A stretch of 36,763 nt of DNA from Citrobacter sp. FP75 (lineage in GTDB: Bacteria; Pseudomonadota; Gammaproteobacteria; Enterobacterales; Enterobacteriaceae), in assembly GCF_018342065.1 (NCBI RefSeq), contig NZ_JAFDOE010000014.1, positions 1 through 36,763 on the forward strand. The letters are read 5' to 3'. Below, in pieces: positions 1 through 8,058 of the stretch. The position numbers and the translations under genes are program-made. The notes under the pieces are model-generated. The model made no database searches and had not been told where the DNA came from. It was given only the letters and a program-made list of their open reading frames with translations. Within the stretch, counting starts at the first letter, position 1; the number at the start of each line of letters is the position of its first letter.

Positions 1-73
1 TTCGAGTGCCCACACAGATTGTCTGATAAATTGTTAAAGAGCAGTGCAACGCGGCTTTCGCTCACCGTTGCGA
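1..73 (-). promoter_or_regulatory. rrn operon leader with boxA antitermination site
   Basis: Read on the minus strand, this is the start of a ribosomal RNA leader. A boxA element (TGCTCTTTAACA, 32-43) is followed by the conserved enteric leader segment ending GTGGGCACTCGAA at the window edge. The stretch just upstream of boxA (about 46-72) can form a CAACG/CGTTG hairpin in the place of boxB. BoxA recruits NusB/NusE for antitermination of rRNA transcription. The 16S gene itself lies beyond position 1. By gene order (next to purH) this would be the rrnE equivalent. Confidence 0.9.
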
Positions 74-81
74 GGTGGCGT

Positions 82-109
82 ATATTACGCTTTCCTCTTT
101 CAGAGTCAA
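82..109 (-). promoter_or_regulatory. rrn P2 promoter
   Basis: On the minus strand a -35 TTGACT (104-109) and a -10 TAATAT (82-87) are separated by 16 bp, the short spacing typical of rRNA promoters. It lies about 110 bp downstream of P1 and directly upstream of boxA. The arrangement is that of the enteric rrn P2 promoter. Confidence 0.88.
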
Positions 110-183
110 CCCCTTATTTTCAGGTTTTCTCTTCAACCGAACCGGCTGTTTGTGTGAAGTGATTCACATCCGCCGTGTCGATG

Positions 184-240
184 GAGGCGCATTATAGGGA
201 GTTTCCCGCTGCCCGCAACCCTTAAATGACAGAAAAATGA
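184..240 (-). promoter_or_regulatory. rrn P1 promoter with UP element
   Basis: Minus-strand -35 TTGCGG (213-218) and perfect -10 TATAAT (191-196) with 16 bp spacing, followed by a GC-rich discriminator (GCGCC), as in growth-rate and ppGpp-regulated rrn P1 promoters. The AT-rich 219-240 block sits where the UP element binds the alpha-subunit C-terminal domain. FIS sites would be expected at roughly 250-340, but I cannot assign them confidently by eye. Confidence 0.9.
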
Positions 241-294
241 CTGACTGCTGCATTCCACAGCAAAACCCTGCCTTATACCCATTTACGCACAGAG

Positions 295-303
295 TTATCC
301 ACA
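295..303 (+). other. consensus DnaA box
   Basis: TTATCCACA, an exact match to the strong DnaA box consensus, lies between rrn P1 and the purH promoter. One 9-mer match may be chance. No cluster of further boxes is visible nearby, so this is not an origin. Confidence 0.45.
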
Positions 304-392
304 AACAGCCCCGTCATTTCTGCGATCCTTTCTATATGCGTACAATCTTCAGCACTTGAAACGAAGGGCAAAATTGAAAAAGAAAAATTCGC

Positions 393-460
393 GAGCGTTG
401 CGCAAACGTTTTCGTTACAATGCTGCGGCAAAACAAAGATGCCCCGTAAGGGGCGTTAGC
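393..460 (+). promoter_or_regulatory. purHD promoter, PurR operator and leader hairpin
   Basis: The 16-mer at 400-415 (GCGCAAACGTTTTCGT) matches the PUR box consensus ACGCAAACGTTTTCGT at 15 of 16 positions. It lies immediately upstream of a -10 TACAAT (416-421), so bound PurR would cover the core promoter and repress it when hypoxanthine or guanine is present. The -35 is weak (about 393-398). The leader contains a hairpin GCCCC-GTAA-GGGGC (441-454), then a T-run around 465-469 that could be attenuator-like. The rest of 241-390 shows no gene. Confidence 0.85.
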
Positions 461-522
461 TGAGTTTTTCACCAAGAATTCATCTAACGCTCTCTGTAAT
501 AGTCAAATCCAGGGGATTTACC

Positions 523-2112
523 ATGCAACAACGTCGTCCAGTCCGCCGTGCTCTGCTCAGTGTTTCTGACAAGGCCGGTATTATCGAATTCGCTCAGGCA
601 CTTTCCGCACGCGGTGTGGAGCTGCTGTCTACAGGTGGCACAGCACGCCTGTTAGCAGAGAAAGGTCTGCCAGTGACCGAAGTTTCCGATTACACCGGTT
701 TTCCGGAAATGATGGATGGACGCGTGAAGACCCTACATCCAAAAGTCCACGGTGGCATTCTTGGCCGTCGCGGTCAGGATGACGGCATTATGGAACAGCA
801 CGGTATCGCGCCTATCGATATGGTGGTTGTTAACCTGTATCCGTTCGCCGAGACCGTTGCCCGCGTTGACTGCTCGCTGGAAGATGCGGTAGAGAATATT
901 GATATCGGCGGCCCGACCATGGTGCGCTCTGCCGCCAAGAACCATAAAGATGTGGCTATCGTAGTGAAGAGCAACGACTACGACGCCATTATTAAAGAGA
1001 TGGATGCCAACGAAGGTTCTCTGACCCTCGACACTCGTTTCGATCTCGCCATCAAAGCCTTCGAACACACCGCCGCTTACGACAGCATGATTGCCAACTA
1101 CTTCGGCAGCATGGTTCCGGCGTATCACGGTGAAAGCAAAGAAGCTGCTGGCCGCTTCCCACGAACCCTGAACCTGAACTTCATTAAGAAGCAGGATATG
1201 CGCTACGGCGAGAACAGCCACCAGCAGGCTGCCTTCTATATAGAAGAGAATGTTAAAGAGGCTTCCGTTGCCACCGCAACGCAGGTACAAGGTAAAGCGC
1301 TCTCTTATAACAACATCGCCGATACCGACGCGGCGCTGGAGTGCGTAAAAGAGTTCAACGAACCGGCCTGCGTGATCGTCAAGCACGCCAACCCGTGCGG
1401 TGTGGCGGTAAGTTCTTCTATTCTCGATGCCTACGACCGTGCGTATAAAACCGACCCCACCTCCGCATTCGGCGGCATCATCGCGTTTAACCGCGAACTG
1501 GATGCTGAAACGGCACAAGCCATTATCTCCCGCCAGTTTGTTGAAGTGATCATCGCACCGTCAGCCACTGAAGAAGCGCTGAAGATCACTGCGGCTAAGC
1601 AGAACGTTCGTGTCCTGACCTGTGGTCAGTGGGCAGATCGTGTTCCGGGCCTGGACTTCAAACGCGTTAACGGCGGCCTGCTGGTTCAGGACCGTGACCT
1701 GGGCATGGTGAGTGAAGCTGAGCTGCGCGTAGTTTCCAAACGTCAGCCCACCGAACAGGAACTGCGTGATGCGCTGTTCTGCTGGAAAGTGGCGAAATTC
1801 GTGAAATCCAACGCCATTGTTTACGCCAAAGAGAACATGACGATCGGCATAGGTGCAGGCCAGATGAGCCGCGTCTATTCCGCGAAGGTAGCCGGGATTA
1901 AAGCTGCTGACGAAGGTCTGGAAGTAAAAGGCTCTGCGATGGCATCCGACGCTTTCTTCCCGTTCCGCGATGGGATTGATGCCGCAGCCGCCGCTGGCGT
2001 GAGCTGTGTTATCCAGCCTGGCGGTTCCATTCGTGATGACGAGGTTATTGCCGCCGCCGATGAACACGGCATCGCGATGATCTTTACCGACATGCGCCAC
2101 TTCCGCCATTAA
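523..2112 (+). CDS. purH: bifunctional AICAR transformylase/IMP cyclohydrolase
   Basis: Catalyses the last two steps of de novo purine synthesis: formylation of AICAR with 10-formyl-tetrahydrofolate, then ring closure to IMP. The 529-residue protein has the usual enteric length. An N-terminal MGS-like cyclohydrolase domain (about 1-150, with LSTGGTA at 36-42 and [10 protein letters not shown] at 65-74) is followed by the transformylase domain, which contains the catalytic KHANPCG motif (K287, H288). The start is ATG with an AGGGGA ribosome-binding site at 511-516. It is the first gene of a purHD operon, with 15 bp before purD, under the PUR box upstream. Near-identical to the E. coli protein as recalled. 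Confidence 0.98.
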   Translation: MQQRRPVRRALLSVSDKAGIIEFAQALSARGVELLSTGGTARLLAEKGLPVTEVSDYTGFPEMMDGRVKTLHPKVHGGILGRRGQDDGIMEQHGIAPIDMVVVNLYPFAETVARVDCSLEDAVENIDIGGPTMVRSAAKNHKDVAIVVKSNDYDAIIKEMDANEGSLTLDTRFDLAIKAFEHTAAYDSMIANYFGSMVPAYHGESKEAAGRFPRTLNLNFIKKQDMRYGENSHQQAAFYIEENVKEASVATATQVQGKALSYNNIADTDAALECVKEFNEPACVIVKHANPCGVAVSSSILDAYDRAYKTDPTSAFGGIIAFNRELDAETAQAIISRQFVEVIIAPSATEEALKITAAKQNVRVLTCGQWADRVPGLDFKRVNGGLLVQDRDLGMVSEAELRVVSKRQPTEQELRDALFCWKVAKFVKSNAIVYAKENMTIGIGAGQMSRVYSAKVAGIKAADEGLEVKGSAMASDAFFPFRDGIDAAAAAGVSCVIQPGGSIRDDEVIAAADEHGIAMIFTDMRHFRH

Positions 2113-2127
2113 TCCACGGAGTAGACG

Positions 2128-3417
2128 ATGAAAGTATTAATTATTGGCAACGGCGGGCGCGAGCACGCTCTGGCCTGGAAAGCAGCCCAGTCACCGCAGG
2201 TTTCTACCGTCTTTGTGGCGCCGGGCAACGCAGGAACCGCGCTGGAACCCACGCTGCAAAACGTGGCTATCGCTGTGACCGACATTCCGGCGCTACTGAG
2301 TTTTGCCCAGAACGAGAAGATCGATCTGACTATTGTCGGTCCGGAAGCACCGCTGGTGATTGGCGTAGTCGATGCCTTCCGCGCCGCCGGTCTGAAAATC
2401 TTCGGCCCAACCGAAGGAGCCGCACAGTTGGAAGGTTCCAAAGCCTTCACCAAAGATTTTCTTGCCCGTCATAACATCCCGACGGCGGAATACCAGAACT
2501 TCACGGAAATCGAGCCTGCGCTGACCTACCTGCGCGAGAAAGGCGCGCCGATTGTCATCAAAGCCGACGGCCTGGCTGCGGGTAAAGGCGTTATCGTGGC
2601 AATGACGCTTGAAGAAGCCGAAGCTGCCGTGCATGACATGCTGGCAGGCAACGCTTTTGGCGATGCGGGCCACCGTATTGTTATCGAAGAGTTCCTCGAC
2701 GGTGAAGAGGCGAGCTTTATCGTGATGGTCGACGGCGAGCACGTGCTGCCGATGGCCACCAGCCAGGATCACAAGCGTGTGGGCAATGGCGATACCGGCC
2801 CGAACACCGGCGGGATGGGTGCTTACTCGCCTGCCCCGGTGGTGACCGATGAAGTGCACAAGCGCACCATGGAACGCATCATCTGGCCAACCGTAAAAGG
2901 CATGGCCGCGGAAGGTAACACCTACACGGGTTTCCTGTACGCCGGTCTGATGATCGACAAACAGGGCAATCCGAAGGTTATTGAGTTCAACTGCCGCTTC
3001 GGCGATCCGGAGACTCAGCCAATCATGCTGCGTATGAAATCGGACCTGGTGGAGCTGTGTCTGGCCGCCTGCGACGGTAAGCTGGACGAGAAAACCTCCG
3101 AGTGGGACGAGCGCGCCGCGCTGGGCGTGGTGATCGCTGCCGGTGGTTATCCGGGCAACTACACCACGGGCGATGAGATCCACGGCCTGCCTCTGGAAGA
3201 AGTCGCTGACGGTAAAGTATTCCATGCCGGAACCAAAATGTCCGCTGACGATCGCGTGCTGACCAACGGGGGCCGCGTTCTGTGCGCAACCGCGCTGGGT
3301 CATACCGTTGCACAAGCGCAGAAGCGCGCTTACGCGTTAATGACCGATATTCGCTGGAACGGCAGCTTTAGCCGCAACGATATCGGCTGGCGCGCCATCG
3401 AGCGTGAGCAAAACTAA
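2128..3417 (+). CDS. purD: phosphoribosylamine-glycine ligase (GAR synthetase)
   Basis: Second step of de novo purine synthesis: ATP-dependent joining of glycine to 5-phosphoribosylamine to give GAR. At 429 residues it equals the E. coli length. The N-terminal nucleotide-binding motif GNGGREHAL begins at about residue 7. The central region is an ATP-grasp fold (IVIKADGLAAGKGV), followed by EEFLDGEEAS and the metal/nucleotide-binding segment EFNCRFGDPETQ. The start ATG has GGAG at 2118-2121. It is cotranscribed with purH. Its stop codon overlaps that of convergent zraR, with no terminator hairpin visible between them. Confidence 0.98.
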   Translation: MKVLIIGNGGREHALAWKAAQSPQVSTVFVAPGNAGTALEPTLQNVAIAVTDIPALLSFAQNEKIDLTIVGPEAPLVIGVVDAFRAAGLKIFGPTEGAAQLEGSKAFTKDFLARHNIPTAEYQNFTEIEPALTYLREKGAPIVIKADGLAAGKGVIVAMTLEEAEAAVHDMLAGNAFGDAGHRIVIEEFLDGEEASFIVMVDGEHVLPMATSQDHKRVGNGDTGPNTGGMGAYSPAPVVTDEVHKRTMERIIWPTVKGMAAEGNTYTGFLYAGLMIDKQGNPKVIEFNCRFGDPETQPIMLRMKSDLVELCLAACDGKLDEKTSEWDERAALGVVIAAGGYPGNYTTGDEIHGLPLEEVADGKVFHAGTKMSADDRVLTNGGRVLCATALGHTVAQAQKRAYALMTDIRWNGSFSRNDIGWRAIEREQN

Positions 3418-4739
3418 CGGCTGAGTTTGGCCAGCAGCGTTTTACGCGTGATGCCTAACTGACGGGCGGCTTCGGTTTTGTTGCCGCCCGTTTTTTCCAG
3501 CGCCGCCAAAATCACCTCTTTTTCGACATCTACCAGCGGTTGGATCTCCAGACTGTTCTCTGCTTTTATCGGCGTCGCGGCAATCGCCAGCGGCAGCTCG
3601 CGCTCGGAAATGTATTCCCCCGTCAGCAAGACCACCGCGCGCTCAATCGCATTTTCCAGTTCGCGAATATTTCCCGGCCAGTCGTAGTGGATCAACTGGT
3701 CCATCGCCTGCGGCGTAAAACCTTTCACCACTTTGCGGTTACGCTCAGCAAAACGCTGGAGAAAATGCCCGGCCAGTAGCGGGATATCTTCCCGACGCTG
3801 ACGTAATGCAGGCATTTCAATGGTGACGACGTTCAGGCGATAGTAGAGATCCTGCCGAAAGCGCCCGGCGCTGACTTCTTCCGCAAGATCGCGATGCGTG
3901 GCGGCGATCAGTCGGACATCTACAGCAAGGGTTTGATTACTGCCCACGCGCTGGACTTCACGCTCCTGGATCGCCCGCAGCAGACGCACCTGCATCAGCG
4001 GTGAAATATCGCCAATCTCATCAAGAAACAGCGTGCCGCCGTCGGCTTCCACAAAGCGCCCTTCCCGGCGTTTATCCGCCCCGGTAAACGCACCTTTCTC
4101 GTGACCAAAAAGTTCGGACTCCAGCAGCGATTCATTGAGCGCCGCGCAGTTGAGCGTCACTAACGGTTTATCGCGGCGGGCACTACTGGCGTGTAGCGCC
4201 CGGGCCACCAGTTCTTTGCCGGTTCCGGAGTCTCCGTGAATGAGCACTGTGGCATCCGACGGCGCAACCATGGCAATTTCGTTAAGCAGGTGCTGCATCG
4301 CCGGACTGCTGCCAATCATGCCAAACTGTGCAGCCGACGCCGACGACTGTTCAACGCCCGTTTCCCGCGTATGCGCCAGCGCCTTTTCCAGCGTGTGTTG
4401 CAAGTTGTCAAAATCCAGCGGTTTGATTAAGTAGTCCAGTGCCCCGGTTTTTAGCGCCTCAACGGCAGTCTCCACGCTGGAGAAAGCGGTCATGATCAGC
4501 ACCGGAATCGCCGGATTCAGGGCTTTGATCTCTTTCAGCGTTGCGATGCCGTCCATCTGGGCCATACGCACATCGCACAACACTAAATCAAAAACGTGTT
4601 CACGCACCTGATCCAGCGCCTCTCGCCCGCTATAGGCCAGCGCAACGTCGTAGCCCCAGCCGCGCAGCAGCGCCTGCAAAATAGTGCAGTGGCTGACGTC
4701 ATCGTCCACAACCAGAATATCGATTTTTCCGCGTGTCAT
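3414..4739 (-). CDS. zraR: sigma-54-dependent response regulator ZraR (HydG)
   Basis: Response regulator of the ZraSR zinc/envelope-stress two-component system; activates the sigma-54 promoters of zraP and zraSR. Domains: receiver (about 1-120, phospho-acceptor D56 in LCDVRM), AAA+ domain with Walker A GDSGTGKE (169-176) and the sigma-54-contacting GAFTGA loop (216-221), and a C-terminal Fis-type helix-turn-helix ([17 protein letters not shown]). I chose the ATG at 4739 (441 residues, the E. coli length, AGGA 9 bp upstream). A TTG three codons further upstream would also be in frame. It follows zraS after 5 bp. Confidence 0.96.
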   Translation of the reverse strand: MTRGKIDILVVDDDVSHCTILQALLRGWGYDVALAYSGREALDQVREHVFDLVLCDVRMAQMDGIATLKEIKALNPAIPVLIMTAFSSVETAVEALKTGALDYLIKPLDFDNLQHTLEKALAHTRETGVEQSSASAAQFGMIGSSPAMQHLLNEIAMVAPSDATVLIHGDSGTGKELVARALHASSARRDKPLVTLNCAALNESLLESELFGHEKGAFTGADKRREGRFVEADGGTLFLDEIGDISPLMQVRLLRAIQEREVQRVGSNQTLAVDVRLIAATHRDLAEEVSAGRFRQDLYYRLNVVTIEMPALRQRREDIPLLAGHFLQRFAERNRKVVKGFTPQAMDQLIHYDWPGNIRELENAIERAVVLLTGEYISERELPLAIAATPIKAENSLEIQPLVDVEKEVILAALEKTGGNKTEAARQLGITRKTLLAKLSR

Positions 4740-4744
4740 CCTTG

Positions 4745-6130
4745 TCAATCCTGTGATTTCGCTTTGATCGGCAGATAAAGGGTAAAGGTCGCGCCTTTGC
4801 CCTCAGCGCTTGCCACCTGAATGGTGCCGCCGTGCTGCTCGATAATGTTCCGCACCACCGCCAGCCCCAGCCCGGTACCGTCTGCCTTCGTCGTAAAGTA
4901 AGGGGTAAAAATAGCCTCCAGTTGGTCGGGCGCAATCCCCTTCCCGCTATCGGCCACCACAATTTTAACGCGATCGGCGCTGCTTTCACTCGCTTCAACC
5001 GTAATCGCCCCCTGACGACCAATCGCATGAATGGCGTTCAGGTAAAGATTGAGCAGAACCTGCGTCAGCCGGTCGGGATCGGCCTGAATAGCGGACAGCG
5101 AGGTATTCGGCGTAAATTGCAGCTGGATTTCCCGGCTCTGAGCATCCTGGCTTACCAGATGCAGAGAGTGGGTGATGACCTCATTGAGATCCACCTGTTG
5201 TAGCGTCAGATGCGCGGGCTTTACCAGTTCCAGCAGTTCGCTCACTACCCGATTTAAGCGGTCCGCCTCTTTCGCCATCACCTGTGCCAGCTCGTGCGAC
5301 TCGCCTCCTGCCGGGGTTCGTTCGGCAAAATACTTCGCTAAACCTTTGATGGACGAAAGCGGGTTACGAATTTCATGCGCAACCCCAGCTGCCAGGTGCC
5401 CGAGCGCCATCAGTTTTTCTTTACGCTTCATCGCGTCCTGCAGCTCTTTATAAGAACGCTGATAGCGCTGATACCAGAAAAACGTCAGCACGGTGGCCAG
5501 CAGCACCGCCGCCAGCGCAGACAGGACAATCAGTGTGTTACGCCACTCTCTGGCCTGAGTCGCAGCCAGCTCGCTGGCATCAAAAGCGATAAATATGGTT
5601 TGTGCGGGCGTATTGGCGTGATCGTCATTACCGGAGCAACGCGCCATACCGTGCCTCCCGGCCCCATACATCGGCTGAAACTGGCGATAAATCTCCAGAG
5701 CTGGCGTTTTTTCATCCTCCCCTGTAGGGATCTCGATATGCCGCCAGCTTTCTTGTTCTCCAGGATTTAACTGGCGTAGGACATCCGGTGAATAGAGCGT
5801 TTTACCAACCATCGCGAAATTGCTGTGGGTGATGATGACACCATGCTCGTCAACGACAGCAAACCAGAGCACGCCCGGCTGTACCGCCATTTGCTCCAGC
5901 AGCGTCTGTTGCTGAGCATGATGCATACGCATTCCCATGCCCACGCGCGTACCAGACTCCAGGGCGCGGATCAGCACGCTTCCCTTTTCCAGTAGCGTTT
6001 GTCGGGCGGCATCACTTTCCCGACCATAGTCCCGAATGGTCATGATGGAAAACCATCCCACCAAAATCAGGATCGCCGCCGGTAATAACCGACTCAGCCA
6101 CTTAGCCACCGTATCCTTATCAAGACGCAT
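4745..6130 (-). CDS. zraS: membrane sensor histidine kinase ZraS (HydH)
   Basis: Inner-membrane sensor kinase that responds to high Zn2+/envelope stress and phosphorylates ZraR. A first membrane segment (about 13-31), a periplasmic sensor region (about 35-195) and a second membrane segment (about 198-220) precede the kinase core: H-box HLAAGVAHEIRNPLSS with H252, N-box NLYLNAIHAIG, G1 DSGKGIA and G2 GTGLGLAVV. Length is 461 residues, against about 465 in E. coli. The periplasmic part carries MHH and a Cys plus acidic/His segment (around 160-171) that could bind metal. The start ATG has AAGGAAGA close upstream. First gene of zraSR, divergent from zraP. Confidence 0.96.
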   Translation of the reverse strand: MRLDKDTVAKWLSRLLPAAILILVGWFSIMTIRDYGRESDAARQTLLEKGSVLIRALESGTRVGMGMRMHHAQQQTLLEQMAVQPGVLWFAVVDEHGVIITHSNFAMVGKTLYSPDVLRQLNPGEQESWRHIEIPTGEDEKTPALEIYRQFQPMYGAGRHGMARCSGNDDHANTPAQTIFIAFDASELAATQAREWRNTLIVLSALAAVLLATVLTFFWYQRYQRSYKELQDAMKRKEKLMALGHLAAGVAHEIRNPLSSIKGLAKYFAERTPAGGESHELAQVMAKEADRLNRVVSELLELVKPAHLTLQQVDLNEVITHSLHLVSQDAQSREIQLQFTPNTSLSAIQADPDRLTQVLLNLYLNAIHAIGRQGAITVEASESSADRVKIVVADSGKGIAPDQLEAIFTPYFTTKADGTGLGLAVVRNIIEQHGGTIQVASAEGKGATFTLYLPIKAKSQD

Positions 6131-6176
6131 ACGTTCTTCCTTTATCCACCGTTTCCTTTCTTCATTTCAGGTATAC

Positions 6177-6192
6177 AGCAGAAATCATGCCA
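6177..6192 (-). promoter_or_regulatory. sigma-54 promoter of zraSR
   Basis: On the minus strand TGGCATGATTTCTGCT fits the -24/-12 sigma-54 consensus (GG and GC ten bases apart). It lies 47 bp upstream of the zraS start and points toward zraS. ZraR-type palindromes lie about 50-110 bp upstream of it, a proper distance for an enhancer-binding activator. Confidence 0.8.
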
Positions 6193-6242
6193 TCTTTTCG
6201 CCCTGAGAACCCTGTCCTCAGGCACAAACCGCGGCAACTGGC

Positions 6243-6288
6243 GGGTAAAAATGACCCACTGTACCGTTCTGGCGAGTCATTTTTACTC
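6243..6288. promoter_or_regulatory. two ZraR-type enhancer palindromes
   Basis: Two 15-bp related sites, GGGTAAAAATGACCC (6243-6257) and GAGTCATTTTTACTC (6274-6288), lie in opposite orientation with about 31 bp between centres (three helical turns). They sit between the divergent zraSR and zraP sigma-54 promoters and resemble the known ZraR-binding sites of E. coli zra. Assignment to ZraR is inference from position and similarity. Confidence 0.75.
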
Positions 6289-6341
6289 GCTTACAGCCTG
6301 ATGGCCGCCACGCGCTCCCCGTAGCACAAGGACGTTCAGGT

Positions 6342-6357
6342 TGGCACGGAAGATGCA
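6342..6357 (+). promoter_or_regulatory. sigma-54 promoter of zraP
   Basis: TGGCACGGAAGATGCA matches the sigma-54 consensus TGGCAC-N5-TTGC closely, with GG at 6343-6344 and GC at 6355-6356. It lies 36 bp upstream of the zraP start codon. Confidence 0.87.
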
Positions 6358-6393
6358 AAAGGGAAAGTAAGCTAACCAACAGGATAACGAACA

Positions 6394-6834
6394 ATGAAAC
6401 GGAACAACAAACTGGCGCTGATTGCACTCTCTCTTATAGCTCTGGGCTCCACCCCGGCGCTGGCGCAGCATCACTGGGGCAATGGTGAGGGAATGTGGCA
6501 GCAGGGTACGCCAATGACCACCGAGCAGCAGGCTGCAGCCCAGAAAATCTATGATGATTACTACGCGCAGACCAGCGCGTTACGCCAACAGCTGACATCC
6601 AAACGTTACGAATACAACGCGTTGTTAACGGCCAGTTCGCCGGACACTGCAAAAATTAATGCGGTGGCAAAAGAGATGGAGTCTCTGAATCAGTCACTGG
6701 ACGAGCAGCGTGTTAAACGCGATGTCGCAATGGCGCAGGCGGGCGTGCCTCGCGGGGCTGGAATGGGCTACGGCGGATGCGGCGGTAGCGGTAACCATCG
6801 CGGCGGTGGTCATATGGGAATGGGCCACTGGTAA
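6394..6834 (+). CDS. zraP: zinc resistance-associated periplasmic protein
   Basis: Small periplasmic protein of the CpxP/ZraP family, induced by Zn2+ through ZraSR; reported to bind zinc, act as a chaperone and repress the system by feedback. The 146-residue precursor (E. coli about 141) begins with a clear signal peptide (MKRNNKLALIALSLIALGS, then PALA-Q with cleavage near residue 25). A helical core rich in Gln and charged residues (MTTEQQAAAQKIYDDYY onward) ends in a Gly/His/Met-rich tail with a single Cys (GGCGG), the likely metal-binding part. Monocistronic, expressed from its own sigma-54 promoter; followed by a REP element. Confidence 0.96.
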   Translation: MKRNNKLALIALSLIALGSTPALAQHHWGNGEGMWQQGTPMTTEQQAAAQKIYDDYYAQTSALRQQLTSKRYEYNALLTASSPDTAKINAVAKEMESLNQSLDEQRVKRDVAMAQAGVPRGAGMGYGGCGGSGNHRGGGHMGMGHW

Positions 6835-6842
6835 ACGAATTT

Positions 6843-6874
6843 GCCGGATGGCAGCCTCGCCTTATCCGGCCTAC
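6843..6874. repeat. REP-type palindrome
   Basis: GCCGGAT at 6843 pairs with ATCCGGC ending at 6870, followed by CTAC, as in the enteric REP/BIME unit. It lies between the convergent genes zraP and yjaH, the usual location. It may stabilise mRNA ends or bind gyrase/Pol I; here it is a single unit. Confidence 0.8.
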
Positions 6875-6895
6875 CGATTACCTGCCATCAGGTTT

Positions 6896-7594
6896 TCAGA
6901 AGGTTTTGGCTGTAGGCTGCCAGTGACAAAAATCTTCGTTGGCGACCAGCAGTAGCTGAGATCCTTCGGGCGCTTCCAGCCATGCCACGCTCACCTCTAC
7001 AGATGAATGACTCTGGCGGCGCTCAATATGGTTTATCGCCCACGCTTCCAGATCGGGCTTCAGCGTTTCGCCTTCACAGGTCGTGACCGTGTTATTCGCA
7101 TGCCAACGCCCCTGACGCAATATCACCCGTCCCTGACGCAGCGCATCGCTGGTCTGGCGGATTTGATCGGCACGATAGCGGTAGAGCGCAATTTGATCGC
7201 TGGAAAGCTGCTGCTTAAGACCGTCGACCTCACGCTGCATAAAACTCAGTTCACCCCGATCGTCGAAACGGATACGAACGTGCTCCGGCGGTTGGCTGTA
7301 AACGTTAAGTTCGATCAGAGAAAGGGAATCACCCTGCCAGCGGTATTCACTGGTGGTGGTACTGCCGCTACGCCACGGACTAAAAACGGAGAGCAGATGA
7401 ACATCATCGTTGGAATCTTTACGCCAGACGCGTACAGCTCCCTGATCGCCAACATAACCGCTGGCCGTGAACGGAGGAAGCTCAGAATGGCGACTGCAGG
7501 CAGACAGCAACAGAACACCTGAAAGCCAAAGCGTATGACGCCAGATGGACAAAAGGGGCGAAACCGCCCCTTCGATAAAACTGTTCACTGCCAC
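6896..7594 (-). CDS. yjaH: DUF1481 family putative lipoprotein YjaH
   Basis: Uncharacterised enteric protein of 232 residues. A hydrophobic segment (about 18-31) ends in LLLSAC with Cys33, a lipobox, so it is probably an exported lipoprotein. No catalytic motif was recognised. The start used is GTG at 7594, five bases after hupA stops; it gives an unusually long N-terminal region before the signal and has no good ribosome-binding site. A hupA-type terminator hairpin lies inside codons 8-15. A downstream start (for example the TTG encoding Leu15) would give a normal-length lipoprotein signal. It is cotranscribed with hupA only if that hairpin is read through. Confidence 0.85.
   Translation of the reverse strand: MAVNSFIEGAVSPLLSIWRHTLWLSGVLLLSACSRHSELPPFTASGYVGDQGAVRVWRKDSNDDVHLLSVFSPWRSGSTTTSEYRWQGDSLSLIELNVYSQPPEHVRIRFDDRGELSFMQREVDGLKQQLSSDQIALYRYRADQIRQTSDALRQGRVILRQGRWHANNTVTTCEGETLKPDLEAWAINHIERRQSHSSVEVSVAWLEAPEGSQLLLVANEDFCHWQPTAKTF
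7551..7572 (-). terminator. hupA intrinsic terminator
   Basis: Minus-strand stem AAGGGGCG-GTTT-CGCCCCTT followed by TTTTG, beginning 28 nt after the hupA stop codon. It overlaps the first codons of the yjaH reading frame as annotated. Confidence 0.75.
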
Positions 7595-7599
7595 GCGAA

Positions 7600-7872
7600 T
7601 TACTTAACCGCGTCTTTCAGTGCTTTACCAGAAACAAATGCCGGTACGTTAGCTGCGGCGATTTTGATTTCTTTACCGGTCTGCGGGTTGCGGCCAGTGC
7701 GCTCAGCGCGGTGGTTCACTTTGAAGGTACCGAAACCAACCAGTTGTACAGCATCGCCTTCTTTCAGAGACTCAGTAATAGCAGCCAGAGTGGATTCCAG
7801 AGCAGCTTTAGCCTGTGTTTTAGACAGTTCTGCTTTGTCTGCAATTACATCAATCAGTTGAGTCTTGTTCAT
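7600..7872 (-). CDS. hupA: DNA-binding protein HU-alpha
   Basis: Nucleoid-associated HU alpha subunit, which binds and bends DNA without strong sequence preference and works in replication, recombination and nucleoid compaction. The 90 residues start [18 protein letters not shown] and carry the bacterial DNA-binding signature [21 protein letters not shown] (about 46-66), with the arm Pro63. AAGGA lies 7 nt before the ATG. It has a long leader (7873-about 7977) and a strong terminator 28 nt after its stop. Confidence 0.98.
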   Translation of the reverse strand: MNKTQLIDVIADKAELSKTQAKAALESTLAAITESLKEGDAVQLVGFGTFKVNHRAERTGRNPQTGKEIKIAAANVPAFVSGKALKDAVK

Positions 7873-7974
7873 AAGTTATCCTTACAATGTGTTTATCGCT
7901 TGCTAAGCATCGAGTGCGACGGAAATGCCAGAAAAGCACTCTCCTGCATACACGCACCGATAGCCACTTTTCTT

Positions 7975-8005
7975 CGCCCCCCAAATGTAGACCAGACGGG
8001 GGGCG
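7975..8005 (-). promoter_or_regulatory. probable hupA promoter within a GC palindrome
   Basis: An inverted repeat CGCCCCCC (7975-7982)/GGGGGGCG (7998-8005) encloses a minus-strand TACATT (7984-7989) that could serve as the hupA -10. No clear -35 lies 17 bp upstream. No U-tract follows, so it does not look like a yjaG terminator. The remaining 7873-7974 would be a leader of about 100 nt. Confidence 0.45.
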
Positions 8006-8058
8006 GATGGGAAGCCTTCAGGCACGACAAATCAGGCGATAAATCACGTTTTGTGGTG

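Noticed and set aside
285..310. Replication origin suggested by the DnaA box
   Set aside because: Only one box, with no AT-rich unwinding element, no cluster, and neighbouring rrn and pur genes.
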